From contig NC_031769.1 in NCBI RefSeq assembly GCF_001522545.3, positions 135,238,105-135,302,104 on the forward strand: a stretch of DNA of 64,000 nucleotides, read 5' to 3'. The translations under genes and the position numbers were made by a program. Source of the stretch: Parus major (Eukaryota > Chordata > Aves > Passeriformes > Paridae). The notes below the pieces were generated by a model that did not search any database, was not told the DNA's origin, and saw nothing but the letters and a program-made list of their open reading frames with translations. How positions within the stretch are numbered: the stretch's first letter is position 1; each line of letters opens with the position of its first letter. Positions 13,700-28,071 of the stretch are shown one piece after another.

Positions 13700-15453
13700 A
13701 CTCATTACCAAAAAAAAGAAATAAACTGGAAATTCAATTTGGCTTTGGACCAATGTATTGAATTTTTCAATTCCTCCTGCTCATAGAAGATCTATGAACA
13801 AAATTAATTTATATAATTATTAATTAATTAAGTTATTCTCAAAGACAAAAAAGAGTCAACAGGTCAGATAAACTGTAATGGAGTTTAAATTTTGATCAGG
13901 AATGGAGACACACATATTTAGGCCAGATCTGTAGGCCATATCATTAAATTTAGAGAAAATCCAAGTAAATTCTTTGAATAAATTTCCTAGCTTCAGACTT
14001 CCCATGAAGAGGACAAATTCAGTAAGAGACTGAAAGCTACTCTCGCCCTTGTTGCATACAGGCAAAAATCATAGGAAAAACTCACCAGCAAAAAGCAGGT
14101 GAAATGATCAGACAAGTTGGTTGAGGGTAGCAGTATGGAGGAGGTTTTAGCTCTTTAGTGCTCTGATGAGGAGAGGATCAGTTTAATTGAAATACTGCTG
14201 TGGCCTTCCAGCACTCCCACGAGCTGAAAGTCCCAGCTGCCCTGGGAGTCAGTGCAGTGCTCATCTGTGACCCAAAGGCAGGAACAGCAATGGTGCCACA
14301 AGTACTTACATTTTTTACCATGTCACATGCACTTATGTGAAAATAGGGCAAAACTGATTAAATTTCTGGGGAACGATGTCAAAAGCATTAATACTCAAAT
14401 TTGTGTGATCATGGCAATGCAGAGAACAAATGGTGTGTTGCAGTGTGGCCAGGTATGACCTACCTATACCCCTACAAGTGCTAGTCATTTATGCTTACTT
14501 TAGCCAGTAGGAAGTACAAAAAACACCACTGTACTCTGGAATTGTTTACTTCTACCCTCTACAGTACAGGATGTCTGAAATACAGGATATTGACATCAGC
14601 ACTGTAATGTGTATTGGAAGACTTGTGTAGTGAATCCTGACCACCTAATCCCTCACACATGATAGGAGTTATAAACCGATGTAGTAGTCTTTAAAAATGC
14701 CACCTACAAGACAGGGTACTGGGATTAAAGGAGAGAGCTATAGAAACAATGCCATTAAAATGAAATTTAAAAACCTCCTAAGAAAGGAAACCAATGCAAG
14801 AAAACAGGGCAGTATCTGTTTTTCCTTCTTTTGAATTTTTGCCATTATTACTTGCAGAGAAGACTGATGCTTATCATTATTTTCATGGACAGTTCAGAGG
14901 ATGCTGTCTTTAAAATAAATAAATTTGATTTCAGTTCTAAAATATAGATACAGAAGAAGAGAAAAGAACCCCATCCCTTAGAAGTGAGCAGTGAAAGTAT
15001 ACTCTGAAATATCTCACATGGAAAAGCCAAACTCAAAACCAAAGGGGTTCTGAACGAGAGGCTGGCAAAAAGTCTCAGTCTCAAGGGAAATTGAAACAGT
15101 CCAGAAGGAAAAACCAGTGTTAAGATTTCATATTCTTAAGTTTCTCTTTTGTAACTATTTTCAATCTGTAATACAAATTTAATCTTTGTGACTTTTTTCA
15201 TTTTTATTCTGTCATTTCAAGTCTGTATAGTGATTAAAATGGATTGAAGTGAATGTAACAGACATGCTGTGTAATCCTGTCATGAAAGACCCCAAACCAA
15301 ACATAACAAACTTGCTTCTTGGAGCTTTTGCAACTCAAAACAATCTTGGGAATCCAAAATACTGTGATGCATTTTCTTCTAAGCACCAAGAATCAGTTTT
15401 GTGTGAATAAATCTGTCAGCAGGTTTTAAGCATTGAAATGCAGATAATTAGTG

Positions 15454-15505
15454 AGTCAATTTACAACTCTAAGACTGTTATAAGTCAATTTACAACTCTA
15501 AGACT
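15454..15505. repeat. Exact 23-bp direct repeat, period 29
   Basis: AGTCAATTTACAACTCTAAG plus ACT occurs at 15454-15476 and again at 15483-15505 with no mismatch. Confidence 0.9.
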
Positions 15506-16354
15506 CCTATTGTCACTCTGCATTACACATGTTGCATCAAGATACAGTTTGATAAATGTTTTAAATTAAAGTAAATGTGCTGTTGTCAATGGAGCTATGT
15601 TTTCTCACACCATCAGTTGTGTGTATCTCGTTTATGATTTTGGTTGCTTGGGTTCCTTTTGATGTTTTTGAGCCATACAGCAGGCTGGACCAGAGAAAAG
15701 GATGAGGGAATAATACAGATGCAACAAAATTTATTTTCATCCATATTATTTCCCTGGTATTGCTTCCTTCATTGCCTGGTGGATGCTGAGCAGAGAGAGA
15801 AAAGAACATGACAATAGGAATCAGAAGTCTGTAGGACCTCAAAAGTAATAGTGACATTAAATAATAAAATAATTTTCACTGCTTTTTCAATTCCTTTTTC
15901 TCTTCATTAGTTCTGACTTAATCTCACCAAGCTGATGGTAAGCCCTCTGAAAATTTCTCTAGTGCTGTGCTTATTTGTCTTGGTCCATTGGTCAAAATTA
16001 AAATGTGTTCCCTACCAACACTAATGTGAGGAACTCATAAGAGTCTTCCTATCACTTTGCAGTTATAACTAAACCTGTTTCATCAATGCTTAAGTTCTGT
16101 CTCTTTTTCCATTTTAATCTTTCAAGAATTTCTTCTTTTCCAATTAACTCCTTGGTTCTGAGCAATTCTTTCTGGTTCTATTAAAAGTTATTTTATGCTG
16201 CACTTGTGTGGTAAGAGATATCCTATGAATAGTTAATAAATAAATAAATGAATTTAAATTATAAAGAAGTGACTCAAACTTTGTGTTTAGATTAGATTTT
16301 CTGAAAAAGAGGATGGTGCTCTTTGCTAAGGTCACAGACTTGATCCTGGTAAGG

Positions 16355-16600
16355 GCCATTTACTTAAGAGTTGGACTCAGTAGTCCTTGTGAGTCCTTTC
16401 CAATGCAGAGTAGTCTGGGATTCTGTGAAAAGTTCTTTGCTGTGAGGGTGGAGAGTCACTGGAACAGGCTGACCAGAGAAGCTGTGAATGCCACATCCCT
16501 GCAAGTGTTTAAGGTCAGGTTGGATGGAGCTCTGACAAACCTGGTCTAATGGAAGGTGTCCCTGCCCATGGCTGGGGATTGGAACCAGATGAGGAGACTG
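16355..16600 (+). mobile_element. Two adjoining CR1 3' fragments, plus strand
   Basis: GTTGGACTCAGTAGTCCTTG to GGGATTCTGTG (16362-16427) is a CR1 3' terminus with its degenerate octamer tail. It is followed at once by TTCTTTGCTGTGAGGGTGG, CACTGGAACAGGCTGACCAG, GTTGGATGGAGCTCTGACAA and AAGGTGTCCCTGCCCATGGC. This second block is the region just before a CR1 3' end, truncated near 16600. The order shows two insertions, not one element. Confidence 0.8.
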
Positions 16601-19600
16601 TATTTCATTGCATCTTTACAATATGTGAAGCTGGAATGTATTTTAGGTGTGCTAGTAGTAGAATTGTGGGTGGAAGAGTTTTTCCAAATGAAGATGCTTC
16701 ATGCCCAGAATAACACATTATTGCTTATTGTATGAGCTCTTGTGACAAGTACAGAACTGAGCAATGCTACACTGTAATTAAAGATGACACAGCACATTGT
16801 TATTTAACAACAATATTTGCCTATAAACATCTTATTCTTGTCATCTATCTGCTTACTATTAACTAGTAATCTGGAGTGACAGGGTGCTGAGAAGAATAAG
16901 CATTTAGCACAGACTTTTATTTCTACATCATCAGTTCAGACCTGGACTTCATGTTGAGAAGCCATCGTTTAGGAGCATTTTCTTACACTGTGATTTCAAA
17001 TAATTTCCCATAGGATGCATATTTCATCACAAAATCATCCCTACAACTGGCACTAAGTGCATCAGTGTTCATTATATCTTTAGAGAGATTGGGAATTGAA
17101 TGCTGCAAGCAGAAATGATACCTGGTCCTAAAAGAACTAAGAACACATTGCTTAGAAGCACATTGATAGAAGACTAAGTGTAGAGCAACATTAATGAAAA
17201 ATTCAGTTTTAAAAAACTCTGTTGCTATCCTTATATTTCTATTTCTTCTTTAATCATGCAATAAATATGTAAGGATGTCTCCTAGTCTTCTAATTTTTTT
17301 TAATATATGAAAGCAGTAAGACTGTTTTCTGATGCCAGGTTTCTTCATTTTTTCTATACACATATCATAATTCATTTCACCTATACACATATCTTCAGAT
17401 GGTATTTTATAGGAGGAAAAATGCAGAATAAAATCAAAAACCAAAGAAAAGAAGGTATAAGAGTTCTGCACCAAAATTTCAGCTGATATTTTAATGGGGT
17501 TTTTTTTATTATTATTTCATTGGTATTGCTTTCAGAAAATTCTTTTAAAATGTTACATTCTACATGTAATGATCTAATTTTTTTTTAGTATGTAATCTTC
17601 TCAGAGTTTTAATAAAAAAATCTATCAAGAATTGATCACAAATTCATCAATTTATCCAAAATCAATGATTCATTATGATTTTTTTTCTTAGAATAAATAT
17701 GTTTTAAAAAATAAGTTAACTTTGAAATTTTAAAATTAAGTTTTAAAATTTTTTCAATATTTTGTGATCTTCCCAAATACATCTATAGTATTTATCTTAG
17801 ACAAGCAGCTTAGCTAAATAATTTTTAGCTGTAATATGCCACTGGTGATCCATGAAATGTTAGTGGCCTATTATCACCCAGCAAAGGAATGACTTTTTCT
17901 TTATGGTGTTCAGGGATTCAAAGGAGAATAGCTCTTCCAGAGAGAAGATTAATATTTACTTTTATCTAATATATAAAATTAATTATAAATTAATTTCATT
18001 AATTTAATTTTTTTTTCAAATTCTAAGGCATTTGACTGACCATCTAGTTCACAATATTTTTATCCATCTATGTCAAAGCTCTCTACATTTGCATAGGGTT
18101 TTGCTTGTATGGCCTCATAGGCTATTGAGAAATTCTCTGCAAGAACTGATCAAAAAAAGTAAGTATCTTTCACAATACACTTCCAGTAAATTTCATTTTA
18201 ATAGGAAGAGAATTCCAGTGCTGAGTAAACAATTGCTTTTCTATTAATCTTAAAATCAAAATGTTGTCATAATCACCACTAAATGATTATACTGCTATTG
18301 TTCAGAATGATGTTAGTGACTGACATAACTGGATGCTTAAAGTTCACCTGTTTCCAAGCATTTTACATGTCAAGTAAGTTTTGCTCAACAGTATGACTAT
18401 CTTTTATAGATCTAAGTGTCCAAATATGAACTCTAAATTTAACTCATGTGAAAAACTTGCAAATTTTGAAAATCTGTTAAGATGACAAAATAAGTCTTTG
18501 AGGTTACAATTCTGTATTATTCTGTATTATCTTCTGTTCATAAATGAATTTCTCCATCTGCAGAGTTCCTGTCTTTTGAAGAGTTTTTAAGATTGCATGC
18601 TGGCATACTGAACCTGTTCTTGCAGATCTCTCTATATTTTGATATTATTGCTACAGAATTTCTGTCAAAGCTATCACAAATCAAAGCCAAAATGCTATAA
18701 AAAACCAAATGCAGATTGAAGGATTAAGCCATGCAGTTCTAGATGTGTAAGTGGTACTTATCAGCAGTTTCATTTTTATGAATTGTATGGATATTTTGAA
18801 GTCTGCTATTGTGAATTAGTATTTCAAAATTTCATTGAACTGTGACTTAAAACTTGAAGGAGGCACCTGCTAATAAACACGGAGCTGCATTTAATGAGAT
18901 ACTTTAATGGGCAGTATATACAGGTTCCTGCAGAATACTGTTCCAGCTATACTGGATTACAGTTATCACTGCTTGTCTAGACATGGGATCAAAATGTGAG
19001 TCTTACATTAGATTTCCTTAAGATTTGTTTTTGTCAGGGTACTGTACTTATCTTAACAATATGACAGTCCAGCAACTGAAGCATGTAAGTTCACCAAGAA
19101 AACCTTAGAATCTCTTGTGAAATTTCTTTCAAGACTTGCAGTATATATTCAATTATTCTTTAAATGAAAAATGACATTGAAAATATTAAAAAAAAACAAC
19201 CCTAAAGTAAAGCTGACATGTAATTAAGATTTCAAATTAATCACTGTCTTAGTTAAGCTTCAATATGAGGAGGATATCAAAATGATAAATTGCAGTACCA
19301 CAAGTTGACAAATATGGCTTATTTAACAACATTATTCTGAAAGAAATAAATTAAACAGAACATTGAAATAGTAAGTGAATTTTTACCAGACTAAGGGAAA
19401 GAAATTTTTTTTTGCCAATAATTAAGTTTTTCTCAAGGCAGAAGAAATGATAGGTTATTCATTGGTTTTTAACTTTCAAAGAATGACCTTTTTTGCAAAT
19501 TTTAAAGCAAAGAAATATATTTCCATTCATTTTGTCTGGAGCAAAATTATGCATGTTCTGTGGCTCTCTAGTCAATCAACTTATTTATTTATTTTTTTTA

Positions 19601-20399
19601 AGACTAATCAAAGAAAGCTCAGCACTCAACAACCACTAAAGTCTAACTGCTAATTATAGTAGAATAAAACACGAGATCTGTAATCAGGCACATGTGCATG
19701 AGCTTTTTTCCTAAAAATTATATGTTATTTTTCCAATGAAGAAACAGGGAAGAGAATGACAAGTCTATTTAGATGAATTTATCACATATTCTCCCAAAAA
19801 TAGGATGACAAATATTTGGCAGCAGAAACAATCCCTAACTGTACTTTTGCATACTGATAATAAAGTGACACAGCCATCCATAATGAGCTTTTGAGAGGTT
19901 CTAGGAGTCAGATACTCCCTCCTGCATGGCACAGTCCCCTGCATGCAAACCTCTAGTCTTGGACTGTGTACATCTCACCTGGAGCTCAGACACATAATTT
20001 TACAGAGAAATTGCTCTTTTTTCAGCTTTACAACAGCTACTTCATGCTACTCACTCCTCTGAGTGGTAATAACACAACCAAGGGAAACCTTGAGCTGATC
20101 TGAGGTGATAGGGTATTCTGAGGTGAAGAATGAGGAGCATGTGATCCCTTAAGGTGTTGGCATTCCTTTCAACCCTTCTGACCAGGAGAAAAGCTCTGGC
20201 TGCAAGTGCATCCAGCAGACCAATGACTCGTTGCACAGTTGTCTCCAAGGGTCTAGGCTTCGTATTCATAGTACCTTATCTGAAGATGAAGTAGAAGTGC
20301 TGGGAAGAAATGAACTACCTGATCAACACAAATGAGAATATTTTTAACTCAGAAGGAAGGCCTTTAAAAATACTGTTTTCATGGGCCAGGGACCTAACG

Positions 20400-21340
20400 A
20401 CAGAGTAAAAGAAAATTGAGCCCAGGTTTAGAAGGAAGGCTGAGAAGTAAGTACTAAAATTGGGACACTAGACTTTTAGACATCATATTTGGATTTATCT
20501 GGGGAATTGTTAGGCAAAATCTCCTGGGAAGCAATTATGGGGAGGAAGTGCAGTCAGAGAGATGGCTGATTTTTTAAATGACATCCCAACTATTTTAAGG
20601 GGAAGTGAACTTTGGCAAATGACTCATGAGGCTAACAAGGGAACTTCTTAATGAACTAAAATGCAAAGAAGTACAGACAAAAAAAAAAAGTAAAAAAGAA
20701 AGGCATATAGATATGGTGCTTAGGAACAAAATCAAGAAGGTCAAAGTCCAAGGGTCACTAACACTGAAGGGTTTCATGGATTATACAAAGGGATTCTACA
20801 AGTATGCTAGTGCCAAAAAAAGAACAGGGAAAATTGCAGATTCACCAGATGGCAAAGACAATAATATTCAATATGGAAAAGGCCAAAGAACTCCAAGCCT
20901 TGTGTGCACTGTTCTTCATAAGGAGTAACCTGTTCATGTATTAGTCCAACTGGGAAGGAGAGAGATAATTTGTTCTGGTTTTACATCGAAAAGCTGGATA
21001 TATTCAATTCACAGATTTATCTAAGGGTACCAGAAGAGCTCTCATACCCTGACTGAAAAGATGCTGTCTATAGTCCATGGAAAATTATAGCAATCAGTGG
21101 TAGTCCTTGATGATTAGACAGGTTAGTGATACACTTGTCCTAATGAAAGCAAGAGGGATCACTACAGGCACTATAAACTAATAATTCCCTCAATTCCTGG
21201 AAGCAGCCTAAAGAGCACATTTTTGTAATCCATTTTCCTTCACCTGAAGGATGATATTAATTGGGAGTAGTTAGCACAGATTTACCAAGGGCAAACTATG
21301 CTTGATGAACCCAAATGACATTTAAGCATCTGAAGGGATG
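20400..21340 (+). mobile_element. CR1 LINE ORF2 remnant, plus strand
   Basis: In-frame pieces resemble the linker and N-terminal RT part of CR1 ORF2, notably GFYKYASAKKRTGKIADS (about 20790-20845) and a 'DLPRANHA'-like stretch near 21280. A 100-codon open frame at 20626-20928 is the best-preserved part. Stops and frameshifts elsewhere show it is dead. The start is approximate. Confidence 0.6.
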
Positions 21341-21344
21341 TAAT

Positions 21345-22380
21345 AAGTGGCCATTGCTTTCAGCAGCAGCTGACCACTGCTTCCAGCAGCTCTGAAACCT
21401 GGACATTTCTTTGCTTGGCCACAGGAACCAGCAACCAGGGGCAGCTTGCAGCCTGGGGATGTGACTCCAAGCCAATGGACTTTCCTACTGCTTTCCCATT
21501 TGTATATTTAACCAGTTTCACAGCTGAGCAAGTGTCCCAGAGAAACACACAGAAACACACAAGACACCAACAGGATGCCACAGGCAAGGTACTGGTTTGA
21601 CAGCTTTGACAGCACGCCCATGAACATGAGCACCTGTGGCCAAGCCCTCTCTTTGTCTGGCAGACTCAGGAGGTCATTCATGAAGGCACACACACAGCCT
21701 GACTTCATGAACACACATACATTCACAGGTCCCACAAGTACCAGCGTGATCCCTCTGCCTGCCTGGCAACCCCACCCAGATTCCAGGCCCTCTTACTGGC
21801 CCCAGGGGTCCCCTCATCACTGGCTGGTCCAGCTCAATGCTTACTAGCAAACATGCAGTACTGGCTTACTTGTCCAGCATGGACTCCCCATCCTCCTGAT
21901 ACCTCACCCTAGATCCAGAACCTCCTTCCTGCTGGTTAGTCCAGATGGAAGTGTGCAAGTGAGTGACCCATGCACACCCAGCTATGGAGAGGCTGAAGAC
22001 AGTTGTTATCACGCTGCCTCACCACCTGTCACACGGCTTCCTCCAAGCGCTGGCACTGAGCCCCTCACTTGCTTCGCTCATGGTTCCTCCTGCTGGATGT
22101 TTTTTGGGACACACACCATTCCCACCCCAGTGAGCAGCAGCTGAGGCCACCACCCACTCCAGTAGCTGGCACAGAGACCTCAGTCTCTCCAGTAGCTGAT
22201 ACCAGGCCAGGGTTACCTACATCTCCAGCCTGGCTCTAGTAGCTGGCACTCAGACCTTTAAACCCTCCCACATGCAGAGGGACAGAAAGGGATTGCTCTG
22301 AAGGATAAAAAAAGATTTAATAAGAAGATAGCACAGGTTATGGTGATCAGGTACAGGCCTCAGCTAGACAAATGTACTGA
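21345..22380 (-). mobile_element. GC-rich LTR-like block of unknown family
   Basis: About 1 kb of GC-rich DNA in AT-rich surroundings. On the minus strand it has TTCTTATTAAATC (near 22315), a candidate polyA hexamer. It contains a repeated unit with AGTAGCTGG and AGACCT (22160-22258, three diverged copies), and a short AGAAACACAC duplication near 21541. Open frames here (21360-22144) have no recognisable protein. It abuts a CR1 ORF2 remnant. An ERV LTR or ERV remnant is plausible, but I cannot name it. Confidence 0.35.
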
Positions 22381-25104
22381 TCAGAGCCCTTTTTCACACA
22401 GCTGTCACAAAATGATGAAAATGCAGAAGAATGACAGAAAAGAATTCATTATTTGGAAAATTAGTTTATATTAATGCTCCAAAAGCCCATATTAAAGAGA
22501 AAGAGTATTGTGAAGCCTGTGATTTTATTGCAGTACTTAAGAACCTCCATAAGAATTTACAGATGCTAATAATAAGGGCTCTATAATTTAGCAGATAAAA
22601 GCAGAACAAAGCTAGTGGCTGGAAGTTCAAAAATCAGAATTAAAAAGTCTGACTTCTAAGTGTGGCAGAGTGATCAGTGGGATCAAAGAAAGCTTTCTTG
22701 AAGCTTGATGTCATCAAAAGCTAACTTTGTTTCCAGAAGTTATTCTTTAGCCAAATCAGTAGTTGTGGTGTCAAGAAAATAGTGTGAAATGCTATAAAAT
22801 TAACCAGGTTAAGTCCACAGACCTATTTCTCTGTCTGTGACCTCAGGACTAATACAGGAATGGTGGTACCAGTGCAACATAGAGGTAAAATAGCAAATAT
22901 GTGAATAATAAAACGTAAAAATGTAAATAGTAAAAATGGCAACCTGGTATTGGTTTCATAAGGAATTTAATGTCTTCTGTGCTACAGCTTTACTATCCAT
23001 CTGGCATTAGAAATGGCAAAAAAATCTGTAGTAGATACAAATCTATGAAGAAGCATTAGTGGGATGTGTTCCATCCAAGCAAGTATTCCAGGACAAAAAG
23101 GACGTGTTAGATGATTTTCTGGGACTTCCAAGACAATTTGGCAGATATTCATATATTCAGACAAAATACAAAAACTCCAGCACCTATTTTTTGCTTCTCG
23201 TTGCCCAACATGTTGAATAGAAGTAAAAACAGACAATATATATTGGCTTATGTCTAGCATGTTGCCTTGTTAGATTTAGTGTGTTTCATTTAAATGTATC
23301 TATGCAATTTAACAATTCCCTTCCCTTTAATTTTTATTAAGGCGTTGTTGAAGGAATGTAATGACAGAGTCCAGACATACCCACAGCAGATATGGCTAAA
23401 TATGAACAGCAACAACAAAGAGCCTGTAATATCCTTAGGTAGCAAGCTTAGTGACAAACTTACAGCTTAAATTCTGTGGCTTTTGCAACTCCAACCTGGC
23501 AAAAAGGTTTTAAGTGCATTCCTTGTAGAAAGCACTCCAACATTAAACAATAATTCACTACTACTCCTTTAAATTTTATATTAAGCTAGCAGTGATATTA
23601 TTAGCTTTATACAGCTAGGACTTTATGAACCTTACCTGAATCCAAGATTTAGACTATTTGTAGCCATATTCTGAATTCTGATATGCAGGAGAGCTAAAAA
23701 TGGTTTATCCTATTTGTTCACATTCTCTAGCTTTATACCAACTGCCAAAATTATTTTTAGCACCCACATCATGGCATATTTAAGTCCTACTAGTATTTTT
23801 TATCTACATGCTTCTATAATGCTGTACATCAGCTACCAGTTTTTCTTAATATTGCTGAAAGAAATGCATGATAAGTCCACAGAAGTCACTAGAGGGAAAT
23901 CCTATTCTGTTAATAAACACCATCTGGTCCCTTTGCTTCCCCATCTCCCATTATTCATAATGCTGTGATCATTCTTGAAATTTTTAACATTGCTCTCATA
24001 TCCCTCTCAAAAACGTTTCAGCAGAATTGCTGAACTCTATAGCAGTGCTCCAGTACAAACATGAAGACCATTTCATTACTTATACAATCTAATAATTCAG
24101 TTTTATAACTCAGCTTTAAAATTATGTGCAGCAGTACAAACCAGATAAAGTTATATTTCATACCACTATTATAAACATTTGCAATTCACCTCCTGGGAAT
24201 TCAGAGTTTTCACTATAAGAGTAATCTATATATTAATTTTTTCTATTCTTTGCCATGGCCAATAGGATAACACAAAAATGTCTATCATATTTAACTTGAA
24301 TAATGATTGCCATAAATTCTAGCAGTACATTTCTTAATTAAGTCAATGATTTTAGCAATGTCAGCTACCTGTTTAATAGCTGTAAAATAACACAGTGAGA
24401 ACAGAAGGAAGCACTGTTCAAAGCAGGACTAGGTCCATTGAATCCCCTTTGCTGTGTAGCCAAGCTGCTACGCTGCTTTCTTTCTCAGCAGCTGTATTTC
24501 CCCTCCTGTACTCTCAATGAATAAAGCTGCTTATGTATCTTAGGACAACAGGAAATGGAAAAGTGCATCAAACTGTTCTATTCCAAAACCAAATTATACC
24601 ACCAAAAAATAAAAGGGCACAGCAACACTGTACTAAAGCCTAAATTATCAAATAGGAGATTAAGTATAGCATTCCTTCTCTAAATATTAATATCCATTCA
24701 TGTTGTAGAGAGCCTGAAAGCTATGAAAAAACCTCCCCAGAAACCTCTCCAGAAAAAAAAAAACTGGCACAGAATCATCCGACTTAGAACTTCCCCATTT
24801 CTCACTCCAGCCAGCAATGTTGTGTCACTAGACAGTGATAAAATTAGCACCAGGATTTTTTCAAAATCCCTTCTTAATTTTTAGTGCATCTCACCATTTC
24901 ATGTTGTTACTGTAAGTGAAGTGTATTACTTTTGAGTAAAATGTTCCAGTTTACTCTCATGAAATAATTTTTCTTCAGGGATATTGTGCTATATAGACAG
25001 GTATGTTTATCAGATGTGTTCTTTTCTGAATGATGAAGAAGGTGAACATGAAGTTTGTGCATATTGGTATCAAAGATAACTCAAATATCCCACTTGATAT
25101 AGTG

Positions 25105-25160
25105 GAAAGAAAGAGGGGTGAGAAGAGAAAGAAGGAGAGAAGAGAAGAATGGAGGGACAC
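25105..25160. repeat. Purine-rich GA tract
   Basis: An almost pure A/G stretch (AAAGAAAGAGGGGTGAGAAG onward). It is low complexity, so the open frames over it on both strands are not credible. Confidence 0.7.
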
Positions 25161-27494
25161 AGATTGCAGACTGAGGATTATGATATTGATGTTTAGCAGG
25201 CCAGAGCTGATATTTTGTGGTCTGTAGTTCACTTGGTTTGACTGAATGCAATTGCAGTGGCTTACATATGGTGGCTCAGCATAGTCTTTCTATTAATGGT
25301 ATCATTTGATGTCTTTTCATAAACATTTTTATTCTCAGGAGATCAGAAAACAAATATGTTTATATGCTATGATCAAGAAAGACCACCAGAGATTCATATT
25401 TCCCACAGATTCTGTCAGGTACTCTGGAGTTTCTTATCAAGTTTCAGCTCAACTGCAAGTTTGCCAAGAGCATGAGAAGTCAGAAAAATAGATGTTTGGC
25501 ATCTTCATTTTTTTTATTTTTTTTTTTTTACTTTAAATAGCGAACAGTAATGGATTCCATATAACCATCTAGTATGTAATCTATTTCAAAGCATTTCAAA
25601 AGAAAATGTTTTAAATTATCTCTGATTATGAAAGCTACGTTCCTTCTTTTTCATATTACAACTGGATCTAATCCCTTCAGATATATGTTGTTACTTCTCA
25701 CCCTATCCTCTCATCCCACCTCTATCATTTTGCTTTATTGCAATGACAGGTTGCTAATCATTTCTATCTTAAATTTCAAATTACATATCCATAATGAAGT
25801 TTTAAATTATGAGGCCTGATACTAAGTATGCAGACGTTTCATCAAGAAGCTAAGAAGGAGCTACTGGGCAATCAAAATTTTTGAAAACTGGATACTAGGC
25901 AGAACCAGATCTCAAAATGTTGATTGCAGGGTTATACATGTTCACAAAGAGTACAAGAGCAGAAATGGAAATTGCCCTGATATGATTATCATTTAAATAC
26001 ATCTATTCTCTCACATCAAGGAAAGAGACATTAAATGAATATAATGTAATGTAATGAGTTTTCATTTCTTTGCTATCTGGGTATAAAGAGGGTGGCTTCA
26101 CATGAAGCCAGAGAAAAAACAGGTATTGAAAGAAAAATTCTCTGACCAAATGAAGTTACCTTGATTCAGCTCTTAAAACAATAGACCTGGTAAGGGAGAC
26201 TCCATTGAACTACAGCTCTTGTATCCAGCCTAACTTTTTTGAAAATTCCTAATTGCACAAAATAACAGTTTCAAAAGAGATGAGTATCAAGTTCAAAGTA
26301 ACAAGTTTATGTTTTGTTCTAAAATGCTGATTTCTGTGGTTGAAGGTAAAATTTCCCCAAATTTATACAGACCCAGGATCTCAAGTTCTATTAATCAGCA
26401 TGTTATTTTCACCTAGAAAGGAACTATGAGGAGCTGAGGAGTCAGTCACGTGTGAAAGCTGAAGTCTATAGATGATCTTCCACTTTAGTTTCAATTATTC
26501 TCTATCATAACTGAGAGACATAGTATGTTGTCTGTTAGAATTAGCAGTGCAAAATCTTTCAGTAAGCTCTTTATAAGAACAGATGATAATATATATTATG
26601 AATTCCATTTATGCATAAGAGGCATATATTATATTTTGCATAGTTAAAAATCCATAGAAGTTGCATACTGCATTTTAATAAAACACTTTTAATAATGATG
26701 CTGCTGAACAGTTACCAAATGCTTGAAAAATTAACAGACTGCAAATCTGGCTATAATCTAGACAAAACCAATTATATATAGTCTGAATATCTCTTTTCTA
26801 AATTACCTCTTTTTTATGTGCAAACCCTCTCCCCCTCCAAAAAGAAAAAAAAATTGTTTAATTATTTCAGCTATTTTATCCCTAATAATTCAATGAAAAA
26901 AAAGCTTTAAAATTATTTTATGTTTTTAATTTCATATCTTGATATATAGGAAGGAATTTCTGTATGAAGTAAAACTCTAATGCATCATACCTGAAGGTAA
27001 ACTATATCAACAGCTGAAGACATTTTACTACAGAGTGATTCTGGACTGTATTTCTACAGCAGCCCTTCATTGTGTTATCAATTTTAGGATAGTTTCCTAG
27101 CTTTCAAAGTGTTACTCAGCTGGTTAATTTCTCAGGGATTATTTTCTGTTGCATATGGGACCAAGTAGGGTACAATAATTGCCTCAGAACTTCTCCAGGC
27201 AGTTTACTATAGCTCCGGCTTTGCTGACAGTGACACTTAATGGAAACAGAAAAATCAAGTGTCTTAACACCAAGTGTACTTAAAAAAGATGGGGAAAAAT
27301 CCAAAAATGAAAAAACCAAAACACAAAACACTATAACAAAGAAAAAGAGAAAAAAACAGTGTCTGTTTATATCCTACAAAAACTTGTTCATAGTCCTGGT
27401 ACCAAGAAATTGGTTTAAAAAATGAATGCATGATATAAACCAACACTTCAAACACTACTATACTGAAATGGATCATGAACAAGATCCTTCCTGG

Positions 27495-27532
27495 AACATA
27501 CATATATAATACATATATATATATATACATAA
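27495..27532. repeat. AT/CATA microsatellite
   Basis: An ACATATATAA-type run with (AT)n lies just below the 113-nt exon, about 540 nt inside the intron. Confidence 0.85.
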
Positions 27533-28071
27533 ACAATACTATGAACTTCTGGACTTCAGGAATACATGTTGCAGCACATTAACTTCAGTCTCTGTGTGAA
27601 AACTACAGACAATCAAAAACTGCAAAGGAGAAATAGCTTTGTGTCTGTTGAGAGAACTGAGTCAGCATTTCTCCCGTGCAAACAAACAGATTCCATCCAT
27701 AAAACTTCCAGATGCCACTATCCAGCGAAATTCAAGCCTAATTAATAATGTCTTGACATTAATTTGAATAAACATGTATCAGAAGGACCAGAACAATAAC
27801 AATTCTGTTTTTCAGTATTTAAAGAACTTGCTATTATTAGAGACCATAAAATATTTGTGTCTGGATGAGGCTATAGGTTGTAGAGTTTTAAATATTTTGG
27901 TTTCAGATATCACCCTATACATCAGTGAATGATAACATGGAAAGAAAATATTGTAACTTGGGTGAGGTTATATATGTGTATTTTTGTATATTTCTGTGAG
28001 ATGTTTTGTTTTTTTATGTGTACAGATCAGAGGGGGAAAAAAACCAACATATTTTGTTAATAATGTCTTAC

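Larger units (their letters stand above)
1..28071 (-). other. CSMD3: CSMD3 intron downstream of the 113-nt exon (partial)
   Basis: This begins with the donor GTAAGA at 28071-28066 and runs off the window at position 1. No exon is recognisable. It holds CR1 fragments (10.86-11.17, 12.10-12.96, 16.36-16.60, 20.40-21.34 kb), LTR-like GC-rich blocks (12.25-12.49, 21.35-22.38 kb), a 29-A run, a pair of hairpins and small tandem duplications. The stretches 1-10.8 kb and 22.4-28.07 kb are AT-rich and free of repeats I can name. Confidence 0.85.

Noticed and set aside
15561..15857. 98-codon open frame, minus strand
   Set aside because: No recognisable motif, no match to any CSMD domain, and no clear splice sites at its ends.
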